A stretch of DNA of 64,000 nucleotides. Source: Gnetum montanum (Eukaryota; Streptophyta; Gnetopsida; Gnetales; Gnetaceae). Positions 9,850-20,799 of the stretch are shown one piece after another. The stretch covers positions 152,919-216,918 of the forward strand of contig MNCI01001921.1 in the NCBI GenBank assembly GCA_015680685.1, written 5' to 3'. Made by a program: the position numbers and the translations under genes. The notes under the pieces are model-generated. The model made no database searches. It was not told the origin of the DNA and worked only from the letters and a program-made list of their open reading frames with translations. Within the stretch, counting starts at the first letter, position 1. Each line of letters begins with the position of its first letter.

Positions 9850-12003
9850 ATCTGGCTAGGTTCTTAGCAATAGATCATTAATCTTTGAATCATCCTCTAA
9901 GAACTTCAAGTTTAGCATTAGCAGTCTAAAGCTTCTGCTTGGTGTCTTTGTGGTGTTTGAACTCAGCCTCATATAGCAGATATGAGCTAGTCACTTGCTT
10001 TTCTAATTCCAACTGTGGTCATCTGGTAGTCAGCATTGCTAGGTTCGCATAACGGAGATTGGTCAACTCTATGTACTTTGTCATATTCTTGATTTGCAAC
10101 TCCTTTAAGCAGATCTCCACTTTGTTGTAGGGATTGACCCCATGAAGGATGGGCTACCATGTTTCTCTTCCTTGTTGGAGTTGCTGGAGGAATTCATTCA
10201 TTTTTACCTTTGCCATCTAGATGTGTTTCTTATTAATTTCTTTCTACAGCCAACTTAGTCCTTATAGTGATTCTTCACTTTCTCAAATTTGAGTGCTTCT
10301 TTCCTTCAAGTAGTGATCTCAATGGTAGACATATAACATAAGGTGTGTACCTCCTCCATTGATAGATTATAATTTTTTGTGGTTAATTTCTTTAGATCAG
10401 TGTTTACCCTGGCAAGCTACTCCTATTGTTGATGAATGTATTCCTACATTTTATCCTTTTGGGCATCAACATTTTGTAGGTGATAATTCTCTGTGGTCAA
10501 TGCTTCATTCTTTGGATGGATCTAATTTAAGTCCTTTTCATTATGGACTACATTCAACATCCTATTGACCATGCCTATAGATGTCTACACATCTTGAAGT
10601 GTAGATATGTCTAGTGCAAATGCCATGGATGCATTCAATACTTCAGATACACAGTTAGCAACCACTTCTACCACTATCTTCTACCCTTGGTGCTACATCA
10701 CTAAGATAGTTTCCCCTTCACCTTCCTCCAACCTCATTGAGAATAAATTTTAGGGAATAAAGGATGTTGTGATAGCAACACCATTACCTCTCAAGCATTG
10801 GGATCCAACCTCATGGGTAGCTATGTTCTTTGTGTGGACCACTCCTCTCCATTTGACTAACTTTTTGGGCCACCTCATTAAGGTGACTTACTCTTGGTTG
10901 ATACATAGATGGATCTACCCCACTCATTCTTGCTTGTTTCTCTTATTTGCTTAAGAGCTGTTCTTGAATTTTACGTAGACGCTTAAGGACTGCACATGCC
11001 TTTGGTGTTGTCTCCTAAGTAGGTGGTGGTGGTGGTAGCTCCTTTTCTTAGGTTTTTGCTGTCATATTTTCTTTCATGATTTCTAACCATGAGTCTAACA
11101 GAGCATGCTTGAGCGTGTCATTAGAGCAGTGAATGATTCCTACTCTTTGGCAAAGTTTTTTGATGAGGCATGGAAAGGGTAGGGTCTTCCTTCCACATTC
11201 ATTTTCTTTGAAATACTTCTTGATCTCTAAGTAGATAAGCTGTGAAATGTTAATGGGAAATTTCCTACTTAGAGTAGCACATGCTTGGGTTGAGAAAGTA
11301 GTCACCTTACTTGGCCTCACTATTGGATTTAGGTGATAGGCTGCAATCTTGAAGTAAATTCACTCCAATGGTGTGAGTGCACCATATTCCTTATGGTTAA
11401 CCCTATAGCATCAGTAGGTCCACTCCCTCTTGGATTGGGGATTTCCTCTTATGAATATTTCTACCAACTACATTCAAGTATCTAGCAACCCAAGTGCTTG
11501 TGCAATGGATTCTACCGAGTAGGACACTTGAATGTCCTTGATCTTGATAATGGACCTTGGCCTTTGGCTACTCTAGAAGAGATATGTCTTTGCCATGTAC
11601 CACTCCCCACTAGATGTGAGGATTGGCCACATGGAAGAGGTTTACAATTGTTTCCTAACACCCTTGGAAGCTTTTTTCAAAAATGGCCCAAAGTTGATCT
11701 CCTGAAGAACTAATCTGTAGGTTTCTTGAGACTTGATGATGTGTAGGTAGGCTTGAGTCAGAGTGACCTCAAGCCTTGGCATGGGTTCAGGCACTTTTCC
11801 TCATTGTGATTGTTTGGTCAACACTTCTTCTTCTAGAATCTATCGAATAGATTCCACTTGTGCTCCTCAAAAAATGGTCCTATTGCATTGGTCACCTCTA
11901 GTAGTTCTTGGCCTTGTTCTTGTTGGCCCCTTCCAACTTTGGGATGTTTCTCCTATGGTTGTGATGGCTCTGCTTCTTGTGAACATTTATGTTTGGGTGC
12001 CAT
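9850..12003 (-). pseudogene. Decayed env-like ORF of element B
   Basis: This ORF lies between integrase and 3' LTR, the place of the env-like ORF in Athila elements. The start is the ATG at 12003 (MAPKHKC), preceded on the minus strand by GATTATAG, a possible 3' splice site. A conserved central block at 11320-11048 contains ISQLIYLEIKKYFKENE and FPCLIKKLCQRVGI, matching blocks at 41382-41717 and 56887-57186. I believe this resembles the plant family annotated as putative plant transposon protein; I see no clear signal peptide or membrane segment, so an envelope role is only by position. Multiple stops and frameshifts are present. Confidence 0.6.
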
Positions 12004-12059
12004 CTATAATCACCATAAGACCATGGATTAGCAATCATTGTGTAACCTTAAAATAATTA

Positions 12060-14090
12060 GGATACCTTATCTCTTAAGGATAGTTACACTTGGCTAAGTT
12101 GTGATTATGGTTGATTTAATTACATAAATTATTATTTACTTGTGTATTATCATTAATAATGCATCCCAAAGGTTGTTGGAAGGGTTAATTCTTGAAAAAT
12201 TCGATGTTTATATGTTGTTAAGATTGTTAATCCTTTGGGGGAGTTAGAAAAAACTTCAAAAATTTTTATTGGAAACCTTAAGGCTTGTGGCCTCCATGAT
12301 AAAGATCTTACCTCTGGAAGTGCAAGGTTGAAAAATAAAGTGATTTGGAAAAACAATTGGGAAGTTATGATCTCTAGAAGGTTTTGGTCTCTGAAGAAGT
12401 TCAAAAACTCTCCATGTGTTATGAACAATTTGAAAAAAATTCCTAGTGCTTGGTGGTATATATAGGATCTAAGCATTTCATCGACAAGGCCTTGTCAATG
12501 TAGCTATTGACCACTATTGACTTTTGTTGACTTTGGTCAAACTTTCAAAATACAAGGAATTTTTGGATGAAATTGGGATCAAATGAAAGCTCTAAAGACC
12601 AAGATTAGTATGAAAAGATAAGAAGAGGGTGTTTAAGCTCATAAATTTGTAAAATTTAAAAAAATGGAGAAAATTAATTTATTGGATGAATGAAATGGAA
12701 GATTAAGGAGCATTGAGTAGTATACTCAATGAAAAATGCAAAAGATAGAATTGTAGAAATGTTAAAGGTAAGGAACCTTAATTAATCAATCCAAAAGCTA
12801 TGCAAGTGGGTCCTCCCCATATCAGGCTCATGCCCTTTTTTCCTTTTCATAACCTCAATAGAAGAGTCTGTGGACCCCATAGTCAATTAATGGTTATGGG
12901 AAGTTAAGGACCAACCTGAAAGAATTCACTTAAGAATCCCAACATGTCAGAGAAAGATATAGAGCATAACATAAAACATAGTAGTGAGGTGAGTGATCGT
13001 AGCATGGGTGGATGATAGAGAAGGTGGAATGGAGTTTCGAATTAAGGTCATAAGAAGTCCCTTATAGAATTTATGTTTAAAATGACCTAAGAAGTTCCAT
13101 CCTTAGTCTAGACCAAAACCATATGCTTTTAGTGACATTGAATCACCACTCCAAGAACAATCCATCCACTCAAGACACAAGAGTCCTTCCACAAGACAAC
13201 CACAATTCCACAAAGAGAAGAAAAGAGAAGTAGGAAGTGAGAGAGAGATGGCCTTAGTTAGAGAGGACCTTTAAGCATAGGTGAATGTCATTTGAGTCTC
13301 ATAACTAGTTCTGGTAGCCCATTTATTTTTCCAAGGTATGTGCTTTGAATTTCCATTATATTTTTGAGATGGGAACCACACCATGAAAGAACATATTTGT
13401 GTTAAAGGGATGTTATTTGAATTCCCATCATTATTTTTTTCCTTGGATGGGAACCACCCCATGCAATGATATTATTCAACTTCATATTAGTGGTTGGTGT
13501 GGAATAGTAAGAAGTCTATGAAGCACACTCAACCACTCAAGCAAGAAGAAGACTACAAAGAGTATTGAGTCCCCTTGAAGTCACACCCTTTTCAAACCTT
13601 TTAATCCTTCCTAATTCTAGAAACTCCAAAATCACTGATTGATTAAAAGTTTCTTTAATGAAAAGGGACCTCAAATTCCTAGAACAAGGAAAATCATAGA
13701 ATTCATTAGATGGGTGGATGTTGTGGATTCATTGCCTACTCCATAAAAAATAAACCATGCTAAACTTCTTAGACATCAAAATTCAAAAATAGAAACCAAA
13801 CATTAACAATCACTCATTAAGCACAAACCATCATTAGTAAACAACAATAGTAACACTATGTCCTATGACAATAAAGTGATTTATTAGCAAAAATGAGGAA
13901 ATATCATACTTAAATTAAATCAAACAAACTAAAAAATATATAAGAAAATGTAAAATAGTCAAGAAGGTTCAAAGTTACTGAAGGTGGTGTAAAACTAGAA
14001 AAATCTAAAAATAATAAATTTGTAAAATAAGTAATTTGTAAAAATAAAAAATGTGAAAAACAAAAAGTAGAAAAATTGAGAAGCCAAATT
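12060..14090 (-). other. Non-coding tract between integrase and env-like ORF, element B
   Basis: No credible coding frame. It holds the conserved block at 12063-12110 (taccttatctc, then gttacacttggctaag and ttgtgattatgg), a tcctcccc/ctcatgccc segment near 12810, and the aagtcacacccttttcaaacc segment near 13575. These occur in the same order in A, C (inverted) and D. A-rich sequence near 13910-14080 borders the integrase end. Confidence 0.6.
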
Positions 14091-14099
14091 GATTATTAG

Positions 14100-15450
14100 C
14101 ATAGATGACTATCTCCCCCACAATTGAGTTGGAAGGAAGAGATCTGAAAAATAGATCGTGGTTGTCCATTTGTTGAGGCAATAGTTGCACTAGCCTGCTA
14201 TGGTTCTAGGAAAGGCTTTACTTATTGGATATTGATGAGCTACTTTTTATTCAGGCTATGAAGTTTATAGATTATCATGGCCTTAGAGGAAAAGGTTTGA
14301 TCAATTACATAAGTTCCCTCCCACAATGCCTAAAATTTTTCTTTTTTGAGGTACATGTGTGGGGTTCTAGTAGAGAACCTTATCCCTTGGTTGAAGTTTT
14401 ACTTATTTTGAGATCATTACATTGCTTGCTGAATGCCTTGTTCACCACATTCAAGGATAGGGCCACTAATTGATTTTCATCTAACATGTTTAGATTGATT
14501 AATCTTTCCTTCTATGCTAAAATTAGGTTAAGGTTTAGATCATAGGCTCTTGAGAGTGTACGGAGATCGGATTGGATTTAGAGCATTAGAAGTTTTCTGT
14601 ATACTAACTCATAGGGAGAATATTTGATAGGAAGTTTCCAAGTTGAATGATAAGCCTAGAGAGCATCATTAATTTTTGTACTCCAATCCTTTCTATATTT
14701 GCTAATGGTTCATGTTAATATTTTTTTAATCTCCTAGTTGGTTGTTGTTAATTTATGTTCTACCCCTAAGCATTCATTAATTTTTTAAAGGTGGCACCTG
14801 TGAAGTGTGTTCCATCATCAGAAATTAATGAACGTGGCATCCAAAACCTATTTATGATATTTTGTTATATAAACTTGGTAGTAGTGGATGATGTACAATC
14901 ATTAATGGCTACTGTTTCTACCCATTTGGTGTAGTAGTCAATTGCTACTATAATATATGCCTTCCCATTGGACATGGATGTGATGAAACCCATGAAGTCA
15001 ACACCCCATATGTCAAAAGGTTTTGGTTGTTAAATCCACTGTGGAGGATCTTCCATGTGAGCAGTCATCCCCTTGTCTCATTGAAAATGTTCACAAGACT
15101 TGACAAATCAGTGGGCATCACTAAAGATTGTAGGCCAATAGTATCATACCATTAGGATTCTTATGGCTACATGTCTCTTTGCAGAGTGGCCTCTACAAGG
15201 CCCTTTGTGAGTATCCTAGAGAATGTGCAGTTGATCTTTGTCAAGGACACACCAAAAAATCAGGCCATCAGTACACACCTTTTAAAGGTGTCAATTGATT
15301 TCCATGAAATATTTGACCTCATGAAGAAATTATTGCTTTTTTCTAAAATCTAAGTTTTTTAGCATCTCTTGAGTGAGAAGATATGTGAGGATGCCATTAT
15401 ACCATGTTCCATTCATAGATGTTTGTTCACTTATTGCTCCTATAAAGAGA
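14100..15450 (-). pseudogene. Decayed integrase, element B
   Basis: The core domain is readable on the minus strand with FDIWGVDFMGFI near 15010, NGKAYIIVAIDYYTKW near 14940 and SDDGTHFTGATFKK near 14830. The NGQ segment is disrupted by a small deletion near 14740. The C-terminal region near 14400-14240 matches that of A. Numerous TAG and frameshift lesions are present. Confidence 0.75.
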
Positions 15451-15545
15451 ATTTTTTCTAGAAATTAATTAGAGAGTGGGCTCTCCTACTCTTTATTATC
15501 CCATCTTAAGAAAAAGAGGTGGTCAGTGATCATATTCTCAGCCCC

Positions 15546-16181
15546 TTATTGATCTACCGTAGTGACATCAAATTCATGTAAGATCACTAGCCACCATATA
15601 ACACGTGGGCTCATTGTTGGCTTATTCATGAGGAAGTAGATTGCACTATGGTCTATATACACAAATACTTTGAAATCAAGCATATAGTGCTTGAACTTTT
15701 CTAGCATGTACACCACTTCCATTAGTTCTTTTTTCATGGTGTTGTAGTTTAACTATGCTCCCAAAATGCTTTGACTCATGTAGCGGTTGTAGTATGGATG
15801 TTTCTTATCATCCATCTATGTGAGTATTGTCCCTAAAGCATAATTAAATGCATCTGTCATGATATGGAAGGGTTTGGACCAGTCTGGTGCTCATAGGATT
15901 GGTATTTCTATGAGTTTCTCCAGGTGAAAGGTGCATCTTTCTTTGTAAGCTCTACCAAAGACTTTGTGGTCTTAGAGGAATTCTCTAAGAATTGTTGGTA
16001 GTAGCCAGTGTGTCCAAGGAATGACTGAACATCTTTAACAATCTTTGTTTGTCATGTTATTCCTTCGATGTTCCTTATCTTATTTGGATCTACCTCAATC
16101 CATTTTAGCAAAATTCAGTACCCTAGCATAATGCCTTCTTGGATTATGAGATGGCTCTTTTGCCAATTGAGCCATAGGTTT
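15546..16181 (-). pseudogene. RNase H and C-terminal RT fragment, element B
   Basis: RNase H is open at 15737-15546 with KKELMEVVYMLEKFKHYML and DHSAIYFLMNKP. RT thumb sequence runs from 15960 to 16181 and includes the minus-strand equivalent of NWQKSHL next to the insertion point. The frame is cut at 16181 by the Tat-like LTR and resumes at 33661. Confidence 0.78.
16177..16181. other. Left target-site duplication
   Basis: The five bases ggttt precede the LTR start (tgtagcc) at 16182. The matching copy agttt follows the other LTR at 33661-33665, differing by one G-to-A transition. Uninterrupted sister RT copies (51721 onward, 4590 onward) show that only one copy existed before insertion. Confidence 0.75.
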
Positions 16182-16790
16182 TGTAGCCACCGAAAATGTT
16201 GACAGCTGGAAAACACCGAGAGGCCATCAGTCGTGACAGTCTTAACCCCAGATCCATGCGAGGTCCGTGCTAGATAAAATGGAAATGGGGCACCCTAAAC
16301 GGTCTGGTCGATTAGACAAGGACTTATTCGGTGTTTCTATAACCTTTTGCAAATGGATAATTTGAAAATAAGACTTATAGCATAAACTAATAGTATTTAA
16401 ATGTAAAAGTGGTGGAAAAGGATGTAAAATACAATGAAAAGCAGGAAAACAAAGTAAAATGTAGTTAGGAAAATGCACCACTTCAAGATTATGACTTAAC
16501 TCTATCAAGGTGGATACAATAGGTTGCACTATGCTAGGGGGCGCAGAGGTCCCAAGAGTAACCAAGACATTTAGAGAAAGACAACTGTATGCTTGAAAGC
16601 AGATTCGGGGGTCAACAATGCAAAATGCTATGAAGATAGAAAGAGAGAGTGAAAGAAAATGTTAAACAAGAGTGCTAACTATTTACAATGCCAAAAATGA
16701 TGTCTATAGTGCTCAAGATTACAATGCTAACTCTTTTTCTTACCAGCCAACCAAATCACCAACCAACCCTTTAAGCATTGCTCATCGGGG

Positions 16791-16800
16791 TATTTATAGG
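16791..16800 (-). promoter_or_regulatory. TATA box, 3' LTR
   Basis: Minus-strand CCTATAAATA, at the same LTR position as 32571-32580 and matching 191-200 in the left partial LTR. Confidence 0.6.
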
Positions 16801-17040
16801 ACCAATGACACATGAAAGATGCGATTTGGACACCACGTGTCCTGGGCCCGTGTTGACATGTCTATGCTTCATGGACATGTAGGACCATTACCATGCTATA
16901 ATTACGAGCTTGCCAAGCTGTAATTATGTTGTCAGAACTTGGAGACATGTGCTAATGATGCAAATAGATGAAGTGCATTGATGTAGCGTAATTACTTGCT
17001 ATGCTATGCTATTCTTTGTAGCATAGAATGTTGGTGTAGC

Positions 17041-17200
17041 ATAGCATCTTGCTACGGTATGCTACGCTATGCAGCGTAGCATAGCATCTTGCTACTGTAT
17101 GCTACGCTATGCAGCGTAGCATAGCATCTTGCTACGGTATGCTATGCTATGCAGCGTAGCATAGCATCTTGCTACGGTATGCTATGCTATGCAGCGTAGC
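17041..17200. repeat. 40-bp tandem repeat, four units
   Basis: Four exact-length units start at 17041, 17081, 17121 and 17161, each atagcatctt, gctac.gtat, gctaygctat, gcagcgtagc. The partner LTR has one shortened 30-bp unit (32831-32860) between identical flanks. The repeat lies in U3 upstream of the TATA box in element sense. Confidence 0.92.
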
Positions 17201-17300
17201 ATAGCGTAGCCACCAGTTTGAAGCAAAAAATTGTGTTGCACCCTACTATATGTGCTAGAGACCTTTGAAGTGCTCTGACTATTTTTTGCATATTTTCTAC

Positions 17301-17330
17301 GCTATGCTATGCTACGTAGCATAGCATAGC
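17301..17330. repeat. Perfect 30-bp palindrome
   Basis: Each arm is gctatgctatgctac followed by its exact reverse complement, so the 30 bases read the same on both strands. The partner LTR copy at 32961-32990 has one mismatch near its end. Similar half-sites (gctatgcta, tagcatagc) recur through both LTRs and in the antisense gene's introns. Confidence 0.9.
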
Positions 17331-18001
17331 ATAGCAGCTAGACTTAATCGTGGAAACATCAACAATCTACAACCTTTTCCTTTTGCAATGCAAAAATTTT
17401 GAACTTGCTAATTTTGCACTTTGAGATGCCTTTTGTTGCTCTCATAGGATTACTATGCTATGCTACACTATGTAGCATAGCAACCAACATGGCCTACATT
17501 TTGCTGAGTTTGCAGCTTTTTGGTGGAAGGATCCATTGCTGAAGGACTTGGAGTTGAGCGAAGCAACTATTTTCAAATGCCATAGGTGCTAACTAAGTGT
17601 AATTGAAATCATGAGTAAGCCAAGCCTTCCTGTTTTGCTCTTGCTATGCTATGCTAGACTGCGTAGCAAAGCATAGCGTAGCATCTTATCTTGTGACAAT
17701 TTACAATTGATCACTTAAACGACTGTCTCTTGAAGCCTGCTATGCTACATAGCATAGTGTAGTGTAGAAAACTCCTTAACTAGAAAACTTGCCAAACTGT
17801 TTCGCATATTTTGAGCATCGCCGATAACTCTCCTCATCATTTCTATGTAGGCTGTTAGCTGGGTGAATTATACAGCTAGAAAACTTGCCAAACTATACAG
17901 CTTAAACTCAAAGCATCCATTTCTTGCTGGAGTGACATGATGCTTCCTGAATTGTGAAGACCTGGTGAAGCAAGAATGCCTTGAAAATTTACAATGTTTG
18001 A

Positions 18002-18014
18002 TTGGCCCCTCTTT
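18002..18014 (-). other. Polypurine tract of the Tat-like element
   Basis: Minus strand reads AAAGAGGGGCCAA immediately upstream of the 3' LTR start. It is a textbook plant retrotransposon polypurine tract and fixes the LTR border and element orientation. Confidence 0.85.
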
Positions 18015-18059
18015 GTCGACATATAGAGGATAGACCTGAGAGATATCAACAAAGAATAT

Positions 18060-18660
18060 GAAACACCATGGAAGACAAAATGCTAACATTGTTGTTCGAT
18101 GATCACCAAGATGTCGCTTAGTGATGCTTGAGAGTGTTTCATTGGTTTTTTCCTAGAGGAGAGGGAAGGGCTAAGTAGGGAGGAAGGAGGTTCAAGAAAA
18201 GGATAAAGATGAAACTTAGTAGAATCCCTCATTGGAGTGCTTGTGAGGGAGTTGTTCACGTGGTCATCTTTGCCAAAGGCATGCATTCTTAGTTCAATTG
18301 TGGGATCAGCTACCACATAGCTGAACATTGTTTGGGCTCAAATGTTGGCAGGGAGCTGGAGGGTAATAATATTGTGGTTGGGCCACAATACTGCTAGAAC
18401 CCCAGCAGTAAACACTAACCAAGGAGCTATCATTAGGGTGAAGGGCTATGGAGATGGTAGGTCCAGAGGGTTAGTCAGATGTCCTACCTCATCTCTAGAG
18501 GATCAGCAAGATTCCAAGAGTAGCGACATTACATATGTTCCAGATCATGTTTTCATTCCATCATGAACTTCATTCTGGAACTACAACGTCCCACCCCACG
18601 TTGGCATTGTGCATGCTCACTTGATGTGTACTTAGTGTAGATGCACACTAGGGTGTGCTG
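18060..18660. other. Non-coding 3' region of the Tat-like element
   Basis: No frame with recognisable similarity on either strand. It lies between the short repeat array at 18666 and the polypurine tract, so it is probably the 3' untranslated part of the element. Confidence 0.4.
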
Positions 18661-18665
18661 TGGAC

Positions 18666-18812
18666 CTAGTTTAAGGTCCTGGTAGAACATGTACTGGTTT
18701 AAGGTCCCAGTAGACTATTGTGCTGGATTAAGGTCCCAGTAGACCATATGTGCTGGCTAAAGGTCTTAGTAGACCATATGTGCTAGTTTAAAATCATAGC
18801 ATATGTTTGCCA
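18666..18812. repeat. About 30-bp tandem repeat, five units
   Basis: Units start at 18666, 18694, 18723, 18753 and 18783 with the pattern ct.gtttaaggtc then cagtagaccatatgtg. The unit decays toward the right. It lies just after the integrase in element sense. Related TTTAAGGTC/TTTAGGCC units occur at 22440-22840 and 27433-27602. Confidence 0.8.
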
Positions 18813-18899
18813 CCTTTGCCAGTTTTATGTCATAGCGGATGATGCTTACCGTGTTCATGCTTCAGATGTAGTACAACTTGAGATATGAGTGATTCACCA

Positions 18900-20020
18900 A
18901 ATTTGTGAACTTGTTACCATCTATGTTTGCCAGCTTGAAGGCTCCATTCCCAAAGGCTTTAGTGACCATGTATGGGCCTTCCCAGTTTGCTGAGAATTTG
19001 CTCACATGCTCATGGACAACCTTGAGGATGAGGTCTCCCTTCTGTATTAGCTATTGATGTGGGTTTGCATGATGTTTTTGTCATTGCTTGCTTTGGTAAT
19101 GCTTTATGTGACTCAGCATTTGCACACACTCCTCATCTATTGAGTTGAGGTTAATAATTCTAGATTCATTATTCTGGGCTTCACTCATGACATCATATAG
19201 GATCATCTAGAGTGACGTTACCTAAAACTCAAGAGGTAACACAGCTTCAGATCCATAAAAAAGATTGTAAGAAGTCTTACTTGTCATAGTTCTGCATGTC
19301 GTCCTGTAAGCCCATAGCACATAGAGGATTTGCTCATGTCACTGCCTCTTGCTGTTGTTAAGCATCCTTCTCAACAAGTTGATGATGGACTTATTTGTAG
19401 CCTCTGCCTACCTATTCTCCTGGGGGTAATACAGGGAGGAGAATGATTTCCTGATGTTGAGATTGCTATAGAAGGTTTGGGTTTCTGTACTACTAAATTA
19501 TGATCCATTGTTGGTTACAATAGTCATCAGAAGCCCAAACCTTGTCATGATGTTATCCAAGATGAAGTGGAAAACCTACTAAGATGTCGTCTTCCTCAAG
19601 GGGATAACTTCCATCCACTTAGTAAAATACTCAGTGGTGGTGATGATGAAGCTATGCCCTGTGGAGGACTTAGGCATGATAGGTCCTATGAGGTCTATTC
19701 CCCATAGTTGGAAAGGCCATGTGATCTGTGTCAGGTGCAGCTCTGTAGGTGAAACGTGTGTGAGATTTGCGTATCTTTGGCACATGTCACATGTCTTAAC
19801 TTTTGATAGATAATCACGCTCCATATAGGGCTAGTAGTACCCTAGGTGTCTGATTTTCATAGCCATAGATCTAGGTGCTATGTTTCCACCACACAATCCC
19901 TCATGTACTTCCTTAATCACCTTCCATGCCTGCTCCTCAACCACACATGCCAAAAATATCCCATCATAGGAGCATTTGCATAGGGTGTCATTTTCCATGA
20001 GCGTATATTTTTGGGCACAC
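18900..20020 (-). pseudogene. Decayed integrase, Tat-like element
   Basis: The zinc-binding region ends with CDMCQRYANL (about 19785). The core has PFQLWGIDLIGPI (about 19705) and HSFIITTTEYFTKWMEV (about 19650). The C-terminal region near 18990 includes VHEHVSKFSANWEGPYMV and FKLANIDG. It would insert the cDNA. It follows the second RNase H as in other Tat elements. Stops and frame slips occur between 19570 and 19000. Confidence 0.83.
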
Positions 20021-20179
20021 TTATGGATCGCATCTCTTTAGGTAGATGTCAATATGCTTGGGGGTTTTCCATGTTGTAGGTAGGCTTTAATGTTGGTGTA
20101 CCACTCCTAGATATCTGTAGCACTAATAGAGGCCATGTGTTCCACCTGAGTGATAGGCTCAGTACATTCGACAATCGAG

Positions 20180-20640
20180 GTCAGAAAACTTGCAAACAAG
20201 TGTGGTGGAATATTTAGCACAAGGGTGGCTAAGGCATCTGCTATGGTGTTTTCATTACGTGGAACGTGTTGCACATCTATAGTTGCAAACTATTTAAATA
20301 GGTTTTTTGCTAGTTCACAATAGGGTTTCAAGTGCGTAACTTTGTAGGCATAGACCTCAGTGATTTGATTCATAACTAGTTGTGAATCTTCGTGGATCAC
20401 CAAGTGTTGTATGCATAGTGTTTGGGTAGCTGAGAGGCCCCTAAGTAGCCCCTCATACTCTACCATGTTGTTTGTGCAAGGGAATGCAAAATGGTAAGCA
20501 AAAGGTTGTATTTCCCTAGAGGGGAACATAATGATAGTAGTTGCACTACCTCCTCATGTGGTCGAGGCACTGTAGAAGTGTAAAGTAGCATCCAGGTGCA
20601 ATGGGATGGCGTTGATAGTGCTAACATGCTTGTCTAGGAA
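20180..20640 (-). pseudogene. Second RNase H (aRH), Tat-like element
   Basis: A 79-residue open segment at 20529-20290 contains PCTNNMVEYEGLLRGL, HLVIHEDSQLVMNQI and KPYCELAKNLF, followed after one stop by VQHVPRNENTIADALATL. These are the active-site neighbourhoods of the archaeal/plant-type RNase H that Tat elements acquired in addition to the retroviral one. A separate RNase H remnant follows RT at about 21060-20810. Confidence 0.82.
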
Positions 20641-20799
20641 TTTGGGATCTATGGTTGCCTGGTCATTGATGGGTGAGGCTCTAATTTGCATCACTATGAC
20701 TTGACCCTTCGTCAATGACTAGCTCACATAGTGCAAATCAAATTCTGCAGTTATTTCTTTCTATCATGCTATCCTGCTACTTTCATTAGGTTGTTAGTG

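Larger units (their letters stand above)
16182..18001 (-). repeat. 3' LTR of the Tat-like element
   Basis: Aligns with 31962-33660 over its whole length. It starts tgtagcc (partner tatagcg) and ends ...atgtttga (partner ...gtatttca). A minus-strand TATA box lies at 16791-16800. It is about 120 bp longer than its partner, largely because of a four-fold 40-bp repeat at 17041-17200. Confidence 0.88.

Noticed and set aside
17041-17200. Regular 40-bp repeats considered as a CRISPR-like array
   Set aside because: No spacers, plant context, inside an LTR; simple tandem duplication.
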